Origin: Halolamina pelagica
GTDB taxonomy: Archaea; Halobacteriota; Halobacteria; Halobacteriales; Haloferacaceae
Assembly (NCBI RefSeq): GCF_001307315.1
Contig: NZ_LGUC01000001.1
Location: 1,054,001-1,118,000, forward strand
Direction: 5' to 3'
DNA: 64,000 nt
Positions within the stretch are counted from its first letter, which is position 1; the number at the start of each line of letters is the position of its first letter. This document shows, one piece after another, positions 8,893-17,888 of the stretch. The position numbers and the translations under genes are program-made. The notes below the pieces were generated by a model. The model was not told the DNA's origin and did not search any database. It saw nothing but the letters and a program-made list of their open reading frames with translations.

Positions 8893-9014
8893 CTGGCCCA
8901 ATATTGGCGCTTCGCGGGTATGAATCCTCCGCGAGTCGAGTTAGCACGCAGCGGTTCCGGCGGTGGTGAGGCGTCGTCGCAAGACCTATTCGGGTCTCCG
9001 CTGAACCGCGAGCC

Positions 9015-9959
9015 ATGGCCGATCTCAGAACTGCCGCGGAGACGGCGATCCACCAGTGTCTCGATCTCGACGCCGAGGAGTCGATCGCGATCGTCACCGA
9101 CGACGAGCGTCGCGCGATCGCGGAAGCGCTCTACGAAGTGGCCGCCGAGACGACCGCCGACACGACGTTCGTCCAGTACCCGCCCGGCGAGCAGCACGGG
9201 CAGGAGCCGCCCGAGCCAGTCGCGGCGGCGATGAAGCACGCCGACGCCTTCCTCGCGCCGACGACGCGCAGCCTCTCGCACACCCGCGCCCGCTCGGCCG
9301 CCTGCGAGGCGGGCGCCCGCGGCGCGACGCTGCCGGGGATCACCGAGCAGGTGATGGTCGCCGGCCTCGATGCGGATTACGAGACGATCGCGAGCCACTG
9401 CGAGGACGTGCTCGACCAACTCGGGGACGCCGACGAGATCCGGGTCACCAACCCGGCCGGCACCGACATCACGTTCGCCGTCAGCGACCGCGAGTGGCAC
9501 GAGGACACGGGGATGATCCGGGAGCCGGGCAGTTTCTCGAACCTCCCTGCCGGCGAGGTGTTCGTCGCGCCCGCCGACGCCAACGGCACGTTCGTCGTCG
9601 ACGGCACGATGATGCCCCACGGGCTGTTGGGCGAGGAGCAGACGCTCAGCTTCGAGGTCGCGGACGGCCACGTGACCGACATCTCCGACGACGCGATCAG
9701 TGAGGACGTCGCGGCAGCCCGCGAGGAGGTCGGCAACGCCGCAACCAATCTCGCGGAACTCGGGATCGGCACCAACGTCGGCGTTGCGGAGCTGGTCGGC
9801 TCGGTTCTGCTCGACGAGAAGGCGGCGGGCACCGTCCACATCGCCATCGGCGACAACGCCTCGATCGGCGGCGACACCGAGGCGCCGATCCACCTCGACG
9901 GCATCCTCCGGTCGCCGACGGTGTACGCCGACGGCGAGGAAATCAGCCTGCCCGAGTGA
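9015..9959 (+). CDS. M29-like aminopeptidase
   Basis: A 314-residue protein resembling the aminopeptidase T (peptidase M29) family, metal-dependent exopeptidases. Recognisable pieces are 'FLAPTTRSLSHTRARSAACE', 'GSFSNLPAGEVFVAPADANG', 'LAELGIGTNVGVAELVG', 'GTVHIAIGDNASIGG' and 'APIHLDGILRSP'. These hold the Glu/His/Asp residues expected to bind the two metals. It is about 80-100 residues shorter than bacterial M29 enzymes, as is usual for the archaeal subgroup. Substrate preference is unknown. Transcribed away from the rhodanese cluster, with a 122-base gap. Confidence 0.8.
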   Translation: MADLRTAAETAIHQCLDLDAEESIAIVTDDERRAIAEALYEVAAETTADTTFVQYPPGEQHGQEPPEPVAAAMKHADAFLAPTTRSLSHTRARSAACEAGARGATLPGITEQVMVAGLDADYETIASHCEDVLDQLGDADEIRVTNPAGTDITFAVSDREWHEDTGMIREPGSFSNLPAGEVFVAPADANGTFVVDGTMMPHGLLGEEQTLSFEVADGHVTDISDDAISEDVAAAREEVGNAATNLAELGIGTNVGVAELVGSVLLDEKAAGTVHIAIGDNASIGGDTEAPIHLDGILRSPTVYADGEEISLPE

Positions 9960-10008
9960 GACCACTCCCGCCCGGATCGGTCGTTCTGCGGCGGTAGTGG
10001 CTCGGTGC

Positions 10009-10173
10009 GACCGACACAGAGGTCGGTCTCGGTCGCTCAGTGGTGCTTACACAGTCGCGGCATTAGCTCCGAGGACCGACACAGAGGTCGGTCTCGGTCG
10101 AGCGCCGCGACTGGTGTTACTCCATACGCGGTCGGCCTACGCTCCCCGACGACGACACGGAGGTCGTCGTCGG
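10009..10173. repeat. Three hairpins with constant loop and covarying stems
   Basis: Three inverted repeats occur at 10009-10028 (GACCGAC-ACAGAG-GTCGGTC), 10074-10093 (same sequence) and 10146-10173 (CCGACGACGAC-ACGGAG-GTCGTCGTCGG). The loop ACRGAG is constant while the stem changes on both sides together, which indicates selection or copying of the hairpin form rather than of the sequence. Two are followed by TCGGTCG. No coding frame is credible here. The whole gap from 9960 to 10262 is made of these and the flanking repeats. Confidence 0.7.
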
Positions 10174-10270
10174 TCGCGTGCCATGGTTGGTTCTACACAG
10201 TCACGGCATGGGCTTTGTGCGAGCGGCCGTCGCCGCTCGCTGGTCACGCGCCGCGACTGGTGTTACTCCA
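10041..10270. repeat. Two ~84-bp modules bounded by imperfect inverted repeats
   Basis: A 23-base sequence at 10102-10124 recurs exactly at 10248-10270, the second copy overlapping the last bases of the HMG-CoA synthase gene. Each copy is matched by a degenerate inverted copy about 60 bases upstream (10041-10061 and 10188-10207), sharing CAGTCGCGGC or CAGTCACGGC. This gives two modules, 10041-10124 and 10188-10270. They look like short non-autonomous elements or duplicated 3'-end structures. No transposase is present. Confidence 0.6.
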
Positions 10271-11598
10271 CGTACTCGTACAGTCGCTCGTTCATCCGGC
10301 CGCGGCCGGCGAACACGAACTCCCCTCGGGGTCGTGAACTCCTCGACGTCGACGGTCATGTCGTGGTTGTGAACGTCGTGGATCTGCTCGTACTCCTCGA
10401 AGTCGAGGTCGTAGCGCTGGTCGAGCTGTTCGTCGATGTTCAGGTTCTCGATCTCCTCGCGCCAGCCGTCGACGACGGTCTCGGCGTGGATCTCTGCCTG
10501 CGCGCCGGAGCCGTAGGAGCCGACGAGGAGCTTCTTGCCGGCGAGGTCGCGGTCCTGCTCGGCGGCGGTTTTGAGCGCGCTCGCCCGGGCGACGTGGACC
10601 GAGCCGGTGTACCAGTTCCCGACCTCCCGGGCGATCGACAGCGTCGGCTCGATGGTGTCGGCGTACCACGACTGGTACGTGTCGGTGCGCTTGAGCTCGT
10701 CCATGTACTCCTGGATCGCGTCCTCGTAGGCGTCCCAGTCCTCGAACTCGCTCTCGCGGGGCTGGCGCCCGATCTCGTCGGCGAGGCCGTCCTCGATCTC
10801 GGTGTCGCGGATCATGTGCCGATAGCCCAGCAGGCCCGCCTTTCGGACCATCCCCGGGAACGGCGTGTGGAACGGGATGTACGCGAAGTCGTCGGGGTGC
10901 ATGTCCCACGCGACGGACTCGAAGTCCTCGACGGCCTCGCGCATCCGGGCGAGGTACACCTGCATCGAGCGCTTGCCGTCGACGCTCGGGAACTGCTGGT
11001 TCGGCTTCAGGAAGTCGGTCTCGTCGGCGCTGCCGTACCCCTGTTCCGTCGACAGTTCGACGAGGCTCGGGTCCTCGGTGATCAGCATCGCAACCGCGCC
11101 CGCGCCCTGGGTCGCCTCACCGCTCGAACCGCGGGCGTACAGCGCGGTATCGGTGGCGATCACGAGCGCGGACCGCCCGCGGTTCCGTCCGGCCTTGATC
11201 CAGTTGTACGCGTCGTCGATCGACTGCGTGCCGGAGATGCAGGCGAACTTCCGCTCGCCCTTGTTGGCGTGGTGGAAGTCGTCGTCGTACACGTCCTCGA
11301 GACAGCCCGCGATGTACGTCGAGACGGGCTTGGAGTTGTCGAACGCGGACTCGGTCGCCACGTCGATGCGCCCGATGTCGTCGGGCGTGAGCCCCTCGCG
11401 GTCCATCAGGCGCTTGGCCGCGTTGGCGCCCATCGTGACGATGTCCTCGTAGACGTCCGGGAACGAGGAGTTCACCAGCCCCAGCCCCTTCCGGTACTTG
11501 TCCGGTTCTTCGTCCTTCTCCGGGGCGAACGTGCCCGGGAGATCGAGTTTGGTCTTGCCCGCCCAGATCTCGACAGCGTCGATGCCCACCGTGGTCAT
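10263..11598 (-). CDS. hmgB: Hydroxymethylglutaryl-CoA synthase (3' frameshift)
   Basis: Condenses acetyl-CoA with acetoacetyl-CoA to HMG-CoA, the committed entry to the mevalonate route for archaeal ether lipids. The thiolase-fold protein starts 'MTTVGIDAVEIWAG' and has the acylated cysteine about residue 120 in 'FACISGTQSIDDAYNW', 'SALVIATDTALYARGSSGEA', and 'AYIPFHTPFPGMVRKAGLLG'. Near the end the frame breaks after 'DVEEFTTP'. Adding one base to each of the adjacent runs C4 (10322-10325) and G4 (10328-10331) restores a normal ending 'EGEFVFAGRGRMNERLYEYV' plus a stop at 10263. Because the enzyme is essential, an error in the sequence is more likely than decay. Confidence 0.93.
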
Positions 11599-11619
11599 GG
11601 TGCCGAATGGGTCGGTTGG

Positions 11620-11626
11620 CTATTTG
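11620..11626 (-). promoter_or_regulatory. Putative TATA box of HMG-CoA synthase
   Basis: CAAATAG on the minus strand, 22-28 bases before the ATG at 11598, consistent with a leaderless transcript. Confidence 0.35.
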
Positions 11627-11656
11627 GGTTTGTCGATGAGGGTTACGTTGTTTGTC

Positions 11657-11671
11657 GAAATAAATAATTAG
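11657..11671 (-). terminator. AT-rich probable terminator of the surface operon
   Basis: An A/T-only stretch (aaataaataatta on the plus strand) begins about 10 bases after the stop of the pilin-like gene. It reads T-rich in the direction of transcription, as archaeal terminators do, and stands out against the GC-rich background. Confidence 0.35.
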
Positions 11672-11680
11672 AGGTGTCGG

Positions 11681-12761
11681 TTATCCTGCTTGGAACTCGA
11701 TCGTCTCACTCGCCGTGTTGCCCGCTTCGTCGGTAACCGTGATCGTGATTCGGTAGGTGTTCCAGCGAGTGTAGTCATCTTGTACAAGAGTGGTTTCCCC
11801 GGCTGTAGATGCACTGTACGAAGCTGCATCGACTTGGCTCCAATAGAACAGCACTCTTTGCTCCATCGTAATGGATACATCCGAAATATTTCGGTTATCG
11901 TACACCTCCCAAGACACTGTAACGTTCGCCTTTGAAGCCGTGTAAGGGCCGAAGAACCCTTGTCTCTGCTCAGTCGTCGTGTTGTCCGCAATTATCTCGA
12001 ATGACTCGATAGTTGGGTCTGTGGTGTCAGGCCCTGACGGGGTTGCGGTGGGAGTAGCGGTGGGTGTCGCGGTTGGTGTTGCGGTGGGAGTAGCGGTGGG
12101 TGTCGCGGTTGGTGTTGCGGTGGGAGTAGCGGTGGGTGTCGCGGTTGGTGTTGCGGTGGGAGTAGCGGTGGGTGTCGCGGTTGGTGTTGCGGTGGGAGTA
12201 GCGGTGGGTGTCGCGGTTGGTGTTGCGGTGGGAGTAGCGGTGGGTGTCGCGGTTGGTGTTGCGGTGGGAGTAGCGGTGGGCGTTACAGTGGGCGTCGCGG
12301 TGGGTGTCGCGGTACTGGTAGGCGTGCTCGCAGTGGACGTCACCGTCCGCGTCCACCCCTCGCCCACTGCCCACTCCTCGCTGTACAGCCGGCTCTCGCT
12401 GGGCAGGTGGTACAGAGTGACGCCGACGATAGACCCGCGGCTGACGTTCGCGTGCTCGGAAACGTTCACTGCCCACGTCTCCCCGGGTGTGAACTCCTCG
12501 CCGAGTGGAGGAGGGTAGGCGACTCGGCTCCCGTTCACCTCCATGGAGAGCCGCAGTTCTCCCGCGCCGACGGAGTCCCCCCGGCGTGAGTGATCGTCAC
12601 GTTCGGGGATCGGTGTTGCCCTCGATAGAGAACAGCGGTCGCTCGCCGCCATCGTCGAGCGTTGGAAGGTAGAACGCGCCGAAAGCACCGACAGAGAGAA
12701 CGATGACTCCCGCGAGGAGGATGACGCCGATGGACTCGGACTGGGCGCGAAGACCCTGCAT
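11681..12761 (-). CDS. Pilin-like secreted protein with Thr-Pro repeat linker (frameshifted twice)
   Basis: The reconstructed product begins '[20 protein letters not shown]', a type IV pilin/archaellin-like class III signal and hydrophobic helix. It continues as '[20 protein letters not shown]', the pilin-domain HxGGD motif of haloarchaeal pilins. A linker of about 75 residues of TPTA repeats follows, then a C-terminal Ig-like domain '[20 protein letters not shown]' ending '[16 protein letters not shown]'. Frame breaks at G4 12605-12608 and C6 12577-12582 vanish if each run gains one base. The Thr-rich linker is a likely O-glycosylation stalk. Start overlaps the stop of the upstream surface gene (TGATG). 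Confidence 0.72.
12045..12260. repeat. Six perfect 36-bp tandem repeats coding for Thr-Pro linker
   Basis: A 36-base unit, itself three 12-base sub-units, is repeated exactly six times in phase (starts 12045, 12081, 12117, 12153, 12189, 12225), with a degenerate seventh copy to about 12310. On the minus strand each unit encodes [12 protein letters not shown]. Perfect identity at third codon positions means recent expansion or ongoing homogenisation, so linker length probably varies between strains. Confidence 0.9.
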
Positions 12762-14953
12762 CAGGTTTTTATCTCTACTTCGCCTGGATCAACGCTACCC
12801 TCTCCTTCGACTTGGCTTGTTTCTCTGACTTCGGCGATCAATTTGGCGTTGCCGCCGGTGATTCCCAATCCGCCGACCCTGATCCTCCCGTCGTCGTCAT
12901 TGTTGATCTTTGCCTTCTTCTCACCCGGCGCACTGACAGTCGCATCTCTGAGATCGATATCGCCAGTCTTCGTGGTCAGAGTAACCTTAGTTGAGGAGTC
13001 GAGCGTTGCGCCGTCCGCGATGATATCATCTCCATCGCCATCGGCGCTAATCGAAATCTCCCCTGGCGTGGAAACATCCGCGTTACTGAGGCCGATGTCG
13101 CCCGAGTTCGAACTCAGTGTGACCTTGGTCTGAGACTCGATCGTCGCACCGTTTGCGATGATATTATCGGCGTTGTTTTCGGCGGTAATCGACACCTCCC
13201 CTGGCGTAGAGATCGTCGCGTCGGTGAGGTCGATATCTCCCGATTTCGCCCTCAGAGTTACTTTTGTCGAGGACTCTATCGTTGCACCGTTCGCAATAAT
13301 GCTGCCATCGTTTTGTACTGAGATTTCGCCATCGGCATCGATGCTCCCTCCGATTACGTTGAGGTCGCCGGACTGCTGGAACTGCATTTGGCCGCTCGAA
13401 CTCACACTCCCCTCGATAGTGACGCTGCCGACGTTGTTTCCCACTTTGAACTGACCGTTCGTGTTCACCGAGGCTCCATCCTCGACGACGAAGGAGTTCG
13501 CTTTGTTGATCTGTATCTTGTTGTTCGACTCGATGGCATCGGCGATCCGGAGGTCCGCGGATTGATCGTCGAAATTTTGCAGTTGAGACGGGGTATACCT
13601 CGTTTCGCCGTCGTCGTATACGCCGTCACCGTCTGCGTCCTTGTAGGCGACGTACTCTTCGCCGTCCTGTGAACCTGGAACGTTGTTGTCGTTGCCATCG
13701 TCGCTGTCACCGTTTCCGCCGCCACCGCCGTCGGTCCCGCTCCTGTCGGTATTCACGACGGTGAGGTTCACCGCCGCACGCTCCGCAGCAGCACTGCCGC
13801 CGCCGAACGTCGCCTCCACTCGAACCGGCTCCGAACTGCCGTCGATGTCGTTCGTCGCCCGGAACTGCACCTCGATCTCGCCGTCGTGGTCGTCGGCGTC
13901 GACCGTGACACTTGACCCACAGTTATCTGGATTCGTCACGTAGATACAGCCCAAACTGGAGTCGTTGATCGACACCGTCACGGCTTCGCCGCCGGTCGGG
14001 TTGTTGAGCTCGTCCCGGAGTTCGAACCGGACGGACTGCTCTGTGTTCTCATTGACAACGGCGTCACCGCTGACTGCGGTCAGGTACGCCGCTTCCGTCC
14101 CTCCCGCGCTGCCGACCGTTCCGACCCCGATCTTCGAGACGCTGAGTCGGTAGCTCCCGGGCTTCAGCACCAGCCTGATGCGGTTGAACTCCTCGTCGAT
14201 TGAGCCGACCGACTCGACAGCCAGCACCGGTTCCTCACTCGTCAGGTCCTCCCACTGCTCGACGCTGAGTCGAGTCGCGAGCGTGATCGTGACGTTCTGA
14301 TCGCTGTCGATCTCGACTGTGTTCTCTGAACTGCTCACCGGGCGGATGTCGAGGGAGGTGGCGTACGAGCCACCCTTACTGAGATTCCCCGCGAGGAGAA
14401 CGAGGTTGATACGGTTCCCCTGAATCAGCTGCTGGTCGGTAGTAGGTATCTTCGCGTCCTGTTGTGCGTTAAAAACCACTCCAGTGCCGATATCGATCCC
14501 CGTATCCGGGGCGTTCTGGTACTGGTTGTAGTCCGGGGAGTAGACGATCGCTCCCGTATTGAACGCCCGGTCGCTCCCGTTCCAGTAGTCACCGACATCG
14601 CCGTCTGCGGTCGCGTTTCCGATCGTGACGTTTACCGCGTCGTCGTTCGTTCCGACGGTTTCAATCGTTCCTGAGGGCGGAGGTGGATTAATAAAGAGCG
14701 CCCGGGCAGGGTACCGGGTGCCCAACTGCACTGTCGTCGCCGTTGTTCTCCCGGTCCGTCCGGCAGTGAGCAGGTCGTTCCGGAGGTCGAGCATGTCCAT
14801 CCCGGCCGCCTGATTGTGGTTGTACTCTATCTCCGCGTTCTGCTGGGGGACGACCGTCGTCTGGTACGTGGTGAGGGCGATAACGAGAAAGCCGAACAGT
14901 AGGACTGCCCCGACCTGTACGGACTGCCCCCGGTCGTCACCCCAGAACTTCAT
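12761..14953 (-). CDS. Large secreted surface protein with Ig-like and beta-repeat domains
   Basis: A 730-residue protein. The N-terminus 'MKFWGDDRGQSVQVGAVLLF' has a pilin-like or signal-anchor hydrophobic helix. A beta-rich domain follows, then an invasin/Big-1-like Ig domain ('VRFELRDELNNPTGGEAVTV'), a Gly/Asn/Asp linker and a calcium-binding-like 'KDADGDGVYDDGE'. The C-terminal third is a beta-solenoid-like region containing three 46-residue repeats (about residues 551, 597 and 643) of the form IIANGATIESSTKVTL...GDIDLTDATISTPGEVSI. Base composition is visibly less GC-rich than the neighbours, hinting at transfer. ATG 14953 is chosen because GGAGGGAG precedes it. Likely adhesin or cell-surface structural role; no named family recognised. 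Confidence 0.75.
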   Translation of the reverse strand: MKFWGDDRGQSVQVGAVLLFGFLVIALTTYQTTVVPQQNAEIEYNHNQAAGMDMLDLRNDLLTAGRTGRTTATTVQLGTRYPARALFINPPPPSGTIETVGTNDDAVNVTIGNATADGDVGDYWNGSDRAFNTGAIVYSPDYNQYQNAPDTGIDIGTGVVFNAQQDAKIPTTDQQLIQGNRINLVLLAGNLSKGGSYATSLDIRPVSSSENTVEIDSDQNVTITLATRLSVEQWEDLTSEEPVLAVESVGSIDEEFNRIRLVLKPGSYRLSVSKIGVGTVGSAGGTEAAYLTAVSGDAVVNENTEQSVRFELRDELNNPTGGEAVTVSINDSSLGCIYVTNPDNCGSSVTVDADDHDGEIEVQFRATNDIDGSSEPVRVEATFGGGSAAAERAAVNLTVVNTDRSGTDGGGGGNGDSDDGNDNNVPGSQDGEEYVAYKDADGDGVYDDGETRYTPSQLQNFDDQSADLRIADAIESNNKIQINKANSFVVEDGASVNTNGQFKVGNNVGSVTIEGSVSSSGQMQFQQSGDLNVIGGSIDADGEISVQNDGSIIANGATIESSTKVTLRAKSGDIDLTDATISTPGEVSITAENNADNIIANGATIESQTKVTLSSNSGDIGLSNADVSTPGEISISADGDGDDIIADGATLDSSTKVTLTTKTGDIDLRDATVSAPGEKKAKINNDDDGRIRVGGLGITGGNAKLIAEVRETSQVEGEGSVDPGEVEIKT

Positions 14954-14992
14954 ACTCCCTCCCACACGCCCGGTGGGGAAAAAGCTGCTCCG

Positions 14993-15576
14993 TCAGTCCT
15001 CTTCTTCGACGGTCTCGGGGAGGCCAGCGCGTTCTGCAGCGACTCCAGCCCGTTGACCCACTCCGCGACGAGCCCGTACTCCATCTCCTCGACCAGCGCC
15101 GGGTCGATCTCCTCGCCGTCGATCACGAGCGTCCCTGCCTGCACGATGTAACCGACCGCCGTGTCGATGTCGTCGCCCGCCTCGGCGTCGGCGGCAGCGT
15201 CGATGTACTCCTCGACGCTCGCCTCCTCTGCGGCGCCGGCGGCGACGAACTCCTGGGCCGCGTAGAAGACGACTTCGAGGCTCATCTGGACGCTCTCGAT
15301 CAGCATCGCCTTCTCCTCGTCCTCCAGGGGCGCCTCCGCGAGCACGATCTCCTGCATCTCCGAGAGCTCCTCGTGGGCGCGCTCCTCGTCGATGCTCCCG
15401 TCCTCGTAGGACTCGAGCACTTTCGCCACCGCGATGGCGGTGTCCTCCTGGAGGTTCATCAGCAGGCGCGCCGAGTCCTCGTCCTCCAGGTCCAGATCCT
15501 CCTCGCGAAGGCGGTCGATCCAGTTCTGCCAGCGCTCTTCGGTGTAGAACGTCTCCACGGGCTCGTCGTCGGTCAT
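14993..15576 (-). CDS. DUF2150 family protein (3' frameshift)
   Basis: An acidic, mostly helical protein of about 194 residues typical of the archaeal DUF2150 family. It starts 'TFYTEERWQNWIDRLREEDL'-like after 'MTDDEPVE' and includes 'EEASVEEYIDAAADAEAGDD' and 'EMEYGLVAEWVNGLESLQNA'. Function is unknown; it is usually a single gene in haloarchaea. The final codons are shifted: one more base in the G4 run 15017-15020 gives the expected acidic ending 'SPETVEEED' and the stop at 14993. About 40 bases separate it from the surface-protein gene downstream, with a T5 run in the gap that may terminate transcription. Confidence 0.85.
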
Positions 15577-15658
15577 ACCCCCATCTCCTCCCCGACGACG
15601 CAAAGGGTTTTCCTATCCGTTTCCGCGAGCGAATCCGCCGAGACCCCGTGCAGGCGGA

Positions 15659-16510
15659 CTATTCGCCGGAATCGAGGGTCCCGACGGTGTCGATCCCGTA
15701 GACGAGTTCGGGCGTCTCGACGTGGGCGCGAGCGACCGCATCGTCGTGGCCCGCTTCTAGCAGCCACCGAACGCGGCGCGGAACGGTCTTCGGACCCAGT
15801 ACGGCGCCCGGGCGATCGGGATCGTCGACGAAGTCCGTCTCCATCAGGAACGGCTCGCCCGACTCGACGGCGACGCGGAGTCGGTCCTTCTCGCTCATGA
15901 CGCTCGGTGTCGGCCCCGCAAGTTCGCCGCCGGCGTAGTGCTTGACCACCTTCTCGGTCGGCAGCCCGCGCGCCTCGGCCCACTCGGCGACCTCGGTCAG
16001 GTCGTCGGTGCCCTCGGTGTGGAGCTGGACCGCGCAGTCGTGTTCGGCGCCGAGCCCGAGCCCGTGTTTGAGCACCGCGTTCGAGGCGTCCCACACCGCG
16101 TCGCTCACCTCGTAGTGGGGACGCCCCGTCTTGAGTCCCAGCGCAGGACCGTCAGCGACGTACTCCGCGGCGAGGTCCAGCCCGGACTGCATCAGGTCCC
16201 GCGCCTCGGCCGGCTCGTACCCCTCGTCGACGAGGTGGCTGATCAGCCCTGGATGCACGCCCAGCACGGGCCACGCCTTCCCGGGGAGGATCTCGTTCGC
16301 GTCGGCGACGGCGTCGATCGTCGCCTCGAACGCGGTCCGGAAGTCGGCTCGCTCGCTCGGTACCGGCCCGAGGTGCCACGAGGGCTTGTTCACGACGAGG
16401 AGGTGGGTGCCGCCGAGGCGCACGAAGTCTCGGACCGCGTCCATCCCGCGCCCGTGCTCGGGATCGAGGTGGAGATGGTTGTCCAGCACCGGCGTGTCGA
16501 GTTCGTCCAT
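15659..16510 (-). CDS. TatD-related metal-dependent hydrolase
   Basis: A 283-residue TIM-barrel hydrolase of the archaeal TatD-related family. Metal ligands are visible in 'LDNHLHLDPEHGRG' (HxH near the N-terminus), 'VLGVHPGLISHL', 'CAVQLHTEGTDDLTEVAEW', 'KVVKHYAGGEL' and 'EPFLMETDFVDDPDRPGAVL' (last Asp/Glu). TatD enzymes are DNases or deacylases; the substrate of this archaeal branch is not established. The start ATG at 16510 is the first methionine before the HxH strand. Convergent with nothing; DUF2150 lies downstream on the same strand. Confidence 0.85.
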   Translation of the reverse strand: MDELDTPVLDNHLHLDPEHGRGMDAVRDFVRLGGTHLLVVNKPSWHLGPVPSERADFRTAFEATIDAVADANEILPGKAWPVLGVHPGLISHLVDEGYEPAEARDLMQSGLDLAAEYVADGPALGLKTGRPHYEVSDAVWDASNAVLKHGLGLGAEHDCAVQLHTEGTDDLTEVAEWAEARGLPTEKVVKHYAGGELAGPTPSVMSEKDRLRVAVESGEPFLMETDFVDDPDRPGAVLGPKTVPRRVRWLLEAGHDDAVARAHVETPELVYGIDTVGTLDSGE

Positions 16511-16619
16511 GTCCGACGTGGGGGCGAGCCGCCCTTGAACGCTGTCCTGTCGCTCGGCGGCGGCGCCCGACACGGTGGCCGGCCGAGAGCACACCGGGGT
16601 GGATCGCCCGGCACAAACG

Positions 16620-16625
16620 CTATAT
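16620..16625 (+). promoter_or_regulatory. Putative TATA box of the YdjM-like gene
   Basis: CTATAT, 24-29 bases before the GTG at 16649; the best match to an archaeal TATA element in this 138-base gap. Confidence 0.4.
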
Positions 16626-16648
16626 CTGTGTGTGGCTCACCCCCACGC

Positions 16649-17283
16649 GTGCCCTCGACGCTGGTCCACGTCGCCGTCGGCGGCCTCGTCGGCGCCGCGC
16701 TGCTGGGCGATCGCTTCACGCCGAAAGCGATCGCCGTCGTGCTCGTCGCCGCCGCTATCCCCGATCTGGACTCCTTCCTCGCGCCGGTGATCGGCGGCGC
16801 ACACCGCTCGGCGCTGCACACGCTGCTCCTGCCGGTGCTCCTCGGAACGGTGCTGTACGTCGATTCGCGCGTGCTCGACCGCTCGCGCATCCGCGAGCGC
16901 TGGGGACGAGTGCGCCCTACGTCGCCGGCGTCGCGATCGCGGCCCTGCTTGCGGGCGGCATCCTCCCCGACCTGGTCACCAACGGCGTGAACGCGCTCTG
17001 GCCGCTGCACGACCAGTTCTACACCGTCGACGGCGAGCTCAAACTCTCGACGACGGAGGGGCTCGTCCAGACGTTCGTCGACCTCTCGCCCGCGGAACCC
17101 TCGCGACCGTCGACTACCGACAACACCCGATACAGTACGGGCGCGGACCCGACACCGTGGCAGGAGCGTGAGGGCCCTGTCGAGCGCGTGTTCCCCGTCG
17201 TGACTGCGGGTTGGCAGCTCATGCTCGTCGGCCTCTCCGCGGCGACGGTGAGCGTTCGCTCGTGGCAGAGCTGGCGGCACTGA
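16649..17283 (+). CDS. YdjM/DUF457-type membrane metal-dependent hydrolase (frameshifted)
   Basis: An integral membrane protein of the LexA-regulated YdjM family, which is annotated as metal-dependent hydrolase. It has 'STLVHVAVGGLVGAALLGDR' with a membrane-embedded His, 'AIPDLDSFLAPVIGGAHRSA' (Asp pair) and 'HRSALHTLLLPVLLGT'. The second half is in another frame, 'VAGVAIAALLAGGILPDLVT' and a C-terminal helix 'QLMLVGLSAATVSV'. One more base in the G4 run 16902-16905 joins them into about 211 residues. The GTG start is chosen because the first membrane helix follows it and a TATA box lies 24-29 bases upstream. Substrate unknown. Confidence 0.78.
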
Positions 17284-17340
17284 GTCGGCGAGGCTTCGGG
17301 GGAGCGACAGCCTCAACAGCGGCCGGGCGTCAGTCGATTC

Positions 17341-17847
17341 ATGGAGATCCGTCCGTACGAACCCGGCGACGCCGACGGGCTGTGGGACTGCAAACGCGCC
17401 TTCGAACTCGGCCTCGGCAGCGGCACCGGCGGCGACAACAAGGCCGAGAAGTACGAGGGGAAACTCGACCGCGAGTACCGCGAGCAGTGGGTCGGGTGGG
17501 TCGAGCGCTGCGTCGACGCGGATCCGCGGTGTGTCACCGTGGCCGTCGACGAAGCAGGAGGCACGGACGAGACCGCCACCCTCGCCGGCTACGTGTTCGT
17601 GCTGCCCGAGAGTCACCGATTCATCTGGGACGCGGCCGTCCTGAACGAGATCTACGTCGCCCCCGACCACCGCGGGACGGGCGTCGCCGACGACTTGATG
17701 GACGCCGCGGTCGCGTTCGCCCGCGATCAGGACCTGCCGCTGGATCGGCTCGTCCTCGACGTGGATCGGGAGAACGACCGGGCGAAGGGGTTCTACGAGC
17801 GCCACGGCTTCGAGCACTGGGGCGAGATGGTCGCCCGCGGGATTTAG
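17341..17847 (+). CDS. GNAT family N-acetyltransferase
   Basis: A 168-residue single-domain GNAT. The N-terminal 'MEIRPYEPGDADGLWDCKRA' is followed by an insert and 'AVLNEIYVAPDHRGTGVADD', which contains the acetyl-CoA pyrophosphate loop (R-G-T-G-V-A). The C-terminal strand/helix is 'LVLDVDRENDRAKGFYERHG' with the conserved Y. The acceptor (protein N-terminus, small amine or antibiotic-like molecule) cannot be inferred. It stands alone, 57 bases after the membrane hydrolase. Confidence 0.85.
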   Translation: MEIRPYEPGDADGLWDCKRAFELGLGSGTGGDNKAEKYEGKLDREYREQWVGWVERCVDADPRCVTVAVDEAGGTDETATLAGYVFVLPESHRFIWDAAVLNEIYVAPDHRGTGVADDLMDAAVAFARDQDLPLDRLVLDVDRENDRAKGFYERHGFEHWGEMVARGI

Positions 17848-17888
17848 GCTCCCAACGGGCTCCGCCGACTCACGTCGCCGCCGACCCG

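Noticed and set aside
12045-12260. CRISPR array, because of regular perfect repeats
   Set aside because: Repeats are directly adjacent without spacers, in frame and coding for Thr-Pro; no cas genes are present.
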